NCBI RefSeq assembly: GCF_000826685.1
Contig: NZ_JROO01000010.1
Location: 124,001-188,000, forward strand
Direction of reading: 5' to 3'
DNA: 64,000 nucleotides
Source: Streptomonospora alba
Lineage (GTDB): Bacteria > Actinomycetota > Actinomycetes > Streptosporangiales > Streptosporangiaceae
The position numbers and the translations under genes were made by a program. Under the pieces are notes generated by a model, which saw only the letters and a list, made by a program, of their open reading frames with translations, made no database searches and was not told where the DNA came from. Each line of letters opens with the position of its first letter. Position 1 is the stretch's first letter. Below, piece by piece: positions 61,501 to 64,000 of this stretch.

Positions 61501-61693
61501 CTCGCTGGATCGGGCTTTGTCGCGCTTCGTGAATCCGCAGGTCAGTTCGGTGCAGATCTCGCCTTTGCGGTAGGCAATCACGAGCAGGGCCTGGTGGCCG
61601 GCGGAGAGCCGGCGCCACCGGGTTCCGCGCTGTCTTGCGGTGGCGGCGTAGCGCTTCGGCGAGCACGCCGAGCGCGCGGCTGGACACGTTCAT
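61500..61693 (-). pseudogene. IS5-type transposase, N-terminal scrap
   Basis: Minus strand: SSRALGVLAEALRRHRK, then in another frame AYRKGEICTELTCGF, matching the start of actinomycete DDE transposases (LGVLADALRRHR, then LAHLRxGxTYAxLAxGF). It is fused without a gap to the methyltransferase scrap, marking a deletion junction. Confidence 0.5.
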
Positions 61694-62297
61694 CCCGGAG
61701 GGTTAGGAGAGCATATGAAGCTCCTGGTTGGACGGTTTGATCTAGGTAGTCGCCCGTCTACCGGGAGCTTCACGTGTTCGTGGCCACGCCACGCCCTACA
61801 CCTCCTGAACAATCCGCACGCCAGGTTGGCAAAGGCTCACTTTTTCAACTGCAGCCACACCAACACAGCGATGATCTTTTAGGGCGCGTCCAAACGTCCA
61901 CTCGATCTCCCCAGGGCTTTCTGGCCAGCACGAACGCTCGAGTAACCGGACTTTCCGCTGGCCCTGGGGCTGCAGTGTCTGCTATGTCAAAAATTGGCGA
62001 TCATGGGAATAGTTTGCGCAGGTCAGAGGCCCACTATTTCTCTGTTTCTCTCATTCTGCGATCTCTTGCCGTTGCCAACGGGTCAGCAGGGTTGACAGCG
62101 CACAGGAGTGTCCATGACACTCGGAGTGCACAGTAGAAACGCCATCGAAAAAAATTTTCGGGTCTGGAGATGTCAGGCGTTCGCTGTGCTTCTCTGGCTG
62201 GATTGATGTTTAGTGTGGCCATTTTTTCCGTAGGTATTCGACAGTTTCCGGCTGCTCGAGAATCTGTGTTTCGACGTGCTGTATCGGAGAAACCGGT
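61694..62297. other. Long AT-richer leader upstream of the NRPS locus
   Basis: No gene is recognised. 61700-61770 resembles an IS5-type end (short inverted segments around GAAGCTCC and GGGAGCTTC). From about 61980 to 62290 the GC content falls well below the local average, as expected for the promoter and 5' UTR of the MbtH-NRPS genes. Confidence 0.5.
62106..62122. promoter_or_regulatory. Palindromic operator candidate before mbtH-like gene
   Basis: GAGTGTC-CAT-GACACTC has perfect 7-bp arms and lies 176 bases before the MbtH-type start, within the AT-rich leader. It may bind a pathway regulator encoded beyond the right edge. Confidence 0.4.
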
Positions 62298-62543
62298 ATG
62301 ACTGAACTGCTCGACGATCCGCGCTTCGATCACGTAGTACTCGTGAACAACCAACGGCAGCACAGTCTGTGGCCTGCGTCGGTCGCAACGCCCCAGGGGT
62401 GGGTGCCGGCGTATGGTCCGGCTTCCAGGGGAGACTGCCTCGACTACGTGCGGCAGCACTGGGCCGACATCCGCCCCGCGAACGTCCCGGACACCCGGTG
62501 CGACCACCGATCCCCAGGCACCGGGGGCCGCCTTGAGCGATGA
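62298..62543 (+). CDS. MbtH-family protein
   Basis: 81 residues: DDPRFDHVVLVNNQRQHSLW, then GWVPAYGPASRGDCLDYVRQ and HWADIRP contain the conserved S-L-W and D-C-L-x-Y-V residues of MbtH proteins. They bind NRPS adenylation domains and are needed for their folding and activity. GGAGA precedes the ATG. The NRPS gene begins inside its last codons. The C-terminal tail (PDTRCDHRSPGTGGRLER) is longer than usual and non-conserved. Confidence 0.95.
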   Translation: MTELLDDPRFDHVVLVNNQRQHSLWPASVATPQGWVPAYGPASRGDCLDYVRQHWADIRPANVPDTRCDHRSPGTGGRLER

Positions 62544-64000
62544 GCAGCAGGCCGGGACCGCCGTTCCCGACTCCACGCGACTGTCCTTCGGTCAGGAGCG
62601 GTTGTGGCTGCTACAGCAGCTCGACCCGGCCAGCACCGCGTACAACGTCCCGCTCGCGCTGCGTTTCCACGACGGCCTCGACCCGGAAGCGCTCGACCGG
62701 GCGCTCGGCGCGCTCGTGCAGGAGCATCCCGTGCTCCGATGGGTGTTCGCCGTGGACTCCTCGGGCACGCCGGTCGCCAGGCCGGTGCCGTACTTCCGTG
62801 TTCCGGTGGAACGACGGAGCACCGGTCCCGGCGAGGACGACTGGCGGGCGCACGCGGACGAACTGGCCGCCGAGCCGTTCGACCTCACGGCGGGCCCCCC
62901 GGTGCGTGCGATGGTGGTCGAATGCGCCGACGGGTCGGCCGTGCTGTGTCTGGTAATCCACCACATCGTCTTCGACGGCCGGTCGGCCCAGGTCCTGACC
63001 GACGATCTGACGGCCCTTTACCGGTCGAGGACACCGCCGGCGCGCGAGGCGACGTATGAGGATTTCGTCGCTTGGCAGCGTTCGGCCGCGAGCGCCGATT
63101 CGGTCGCCGAGCACCTGCAGTACTGGCGGCGGGAGCTCGACGGATTCGAGCGGTTACGGCTGCCGACCGACCGCCCACGAGCGCCCGGCCTCGGATATGC
63201 GGGCGATCATGTCGAATTTGAACTGCCCGCCGAGCTGACGGCGGAACTGCGTGCGTTTGCGTTGCAGCATTGGTCTGCGGTTTCCAGCGCAGTGGCGGCC
63301 CTGTTCCAGGTGCTGATGTCCATCCACGCCGGGCAGGAGGACGTGACGATCGGATCGGTGCTGTACGGCCGCGACGACCGCCGCTTCTCCGACGTCATCG
63401 GCTTCTTCGTGAACACGGTGGTGTTGCGCACCCGCATCGAACGCTCGACGTCGTTCCGCGAACTGCTCCGGCAGGCGCACGGCAAGGTAATGGCGGCACA
63501 CACCCATCAGCGGGCGCCGTTCGAGCAGGTGGTCGCGGCGGTCCAGACGGAACGGGAACCGGGCCGCAATGCGATTTTCGACGTCGTGTTCGTCCACCAC
63601 GGGGAGTTGTCCGCACCCGATGAGAACGACCGGATCACCCCTCTGCCGTGGACGGTCGGGACCACCCGGTTCGACCTGGAACTGGCCACCTACGTGCGGA
63701 ACGGCGTGCTGCACGGCACGTTGACGTTTCGCTCGGGTCTTTTCCACCGCTCCACCGCGACGCGGCTGGCCGACCGGTTCGCCCGGCTTGTAGAACAGGC
63801 GCTCGACCAGCCGGACCAGCCGCTCTCCCGGCTGGACCTGCACTGCGCGGCGGAGAGCCGTCGCCGGGAGGAGCGCTGGCGCGCTACCGAACGCCCGGTC
63901 GCCACTCGGTCGCTTGGAGCTCTGCTGGAAGCGGAGGTCGCACGAACGCCCGACGCAGTCGCCGTGGTCGCGCCGGACACCCGGCTTACCTACGGGCAGC
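62533..64000 (+). CDS. Nonribosomal peptide synthetase, N-terminal part (C-A), runs off the window
   Basis: Open to the right edge; 489 codons seen. The TTG at 62533 (LSDEQQAG) after GGGGGCCGCC is the only sensible start and overlaps the MbtH gene by 11 bases. A condensation domain spans about 15-430: RLSFGQERLWLLQQL, active-site HHIVFDG (143-149), GFFVNTVVLRTRI, RAPFEQVV. From about 460 an adenylation domain begins (LLEAEVARTPDAVAVV, TYGQ). A C domain at the very N-terminus means this protein either receives a chain from another enzyme or uses an acyl starter. The A-domain specificity lies outside the window. Confidence 0.93.
   Translation, partial: MSDEQQAGTAVPDSTRLSFGQERLWLLQQLDPASTAYNVPLALRFHDGLDPEALDRALGALVQEHPVLRWVFAVDSSGTPVARPVPYFRVPVERRSTGPGEDDWRAHADELAAEPFDLTAGPPVRAMVVECADGSAVLCLVIHHIVFDGRSAQVLTDDLTALYRSRTPPAREATYEDFVAWQRSAASADSVAEHLQYWRRELDGFERLRLPTDRPRAPGLGYAGDHVEFELPAELTAELRAFALQHWSAVSSAVAALFQVLMSIHAGQEDVTIGSVLYGRDDRRFSDVIGFFVNTVVLRTRIERSTSFRELLRQAHGKVMAAHTHQRAPFEQVVAAVQTEREPGRNAIFDVVFVHHGELSAPDENDRITPLPWTVGTTRFDLELATYVRNGVLHGTLTFRSGLFHRSTATRLADRFARLVEQALDQPDQPLSRLDLHCAAESRRREERWRATERPVATRSLGALLEAEVARTPDAVAVVAPDTRLTYGQ

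Overview
The window is high-GC actinomycete DNA. GTG and TTG starts, NarL/AfsR/SARP-type regulators, an F420-style oxidoreductase family and the gene content fit a filamentous actinomycete, possibly Nocardiopsaceae; the genus is an inference. It reads as an accessory stretch such as a chromosome arm. Intact metabolic operons and two biosynthetic loci alternate with many decayed fragments: IS5, IS630, IS982, ISL3 and IS3 transposases, an integrase, DUF2637, and pieces of transporters and regulators. No rRNA, tRNA or CRISPR array was found.

Layout. 1-2.8 kb: a partial sensor kinase divergent from an ABC-2 exporter pair. 2.8-5.7 kb: decayed DNA (GPP34-like, Excalibur and PhzF remnants) with two small genes. 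5.5-9.0 kb: an XRE/MmyB-type regulator divergent from an MBL-fold hydrolase and a carboxylesterase. 9.6-16.6 kb: a catabolic-looking co-directional run of RraA-like protein, aminotransferase, TetR regulator, alpha/beta hydrolase, DUF3500 and gamma-glutamyltransferase. 17-21 kb: aldo/keto reductase and DUF427 under a divergent AraC regulator, then an MFS exporter. 21.7-23.3 kb: a secreted GH62-type arabinofuranosidase with a ricin-type lectin domain, behind a perfect LacI-type palindrome. 24-25.9 kb: a NarL-type two-component system. Two inverted 176-bp repeats at 23.8 and 29.3 kb bracket that system, an acyltransferase and a TetR pseudogene. 29.5-34 kb: remnants of a urea/amide ABC transporter, then a dicarboxylate carrier and CoA-transferase operon divergent from a LysR regulator. 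35-42.4 kb: a SARP/AfsR regulator with an LLM-class oxidoreductase, a hemerythrin protein, and a TetR-controlled SDR plus nitroreductase pair.

The most unusual locus is 42.9-51.8 kb. A four-gene minus-strand operon encodes an ACP, a FabF-type ketosynthase, a FabG-type ketoreductase and a 1292-residue protein. That protein combines a type II thioesterase, a PKS ketosynthase and an acyl-CoA-oxidase-like domain in one chain. A divergent gene resembles a degenerate IspH/LytB protein, and an XRE-TPR regulator lies beyond it. With no AT, DH, ER or integral ACP, the set looks like a trans-acting acyl-chain assembly line whose desaturation could be done by the oxidase-like domain. I do not recognise a described pathway with this arrangement.

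From 53.7 to 54.7 kb, a secreted protein ends in a hydrophobic six-cysteine segment reminiscent of halocin-C8-type precursors and is followed by a small membrane protein, so it is a candidate bacteriocin and immunity pair. The rest of the right side holds a frameshifted LRR protein, a DUF1963 protein, a frameshifted CPBP protease, and a pterin-dehydratase/VOC fusion. At the right edge begins an NRPS cluster (MbtH protein, then a condensation and adenylation protein that runs off the window).
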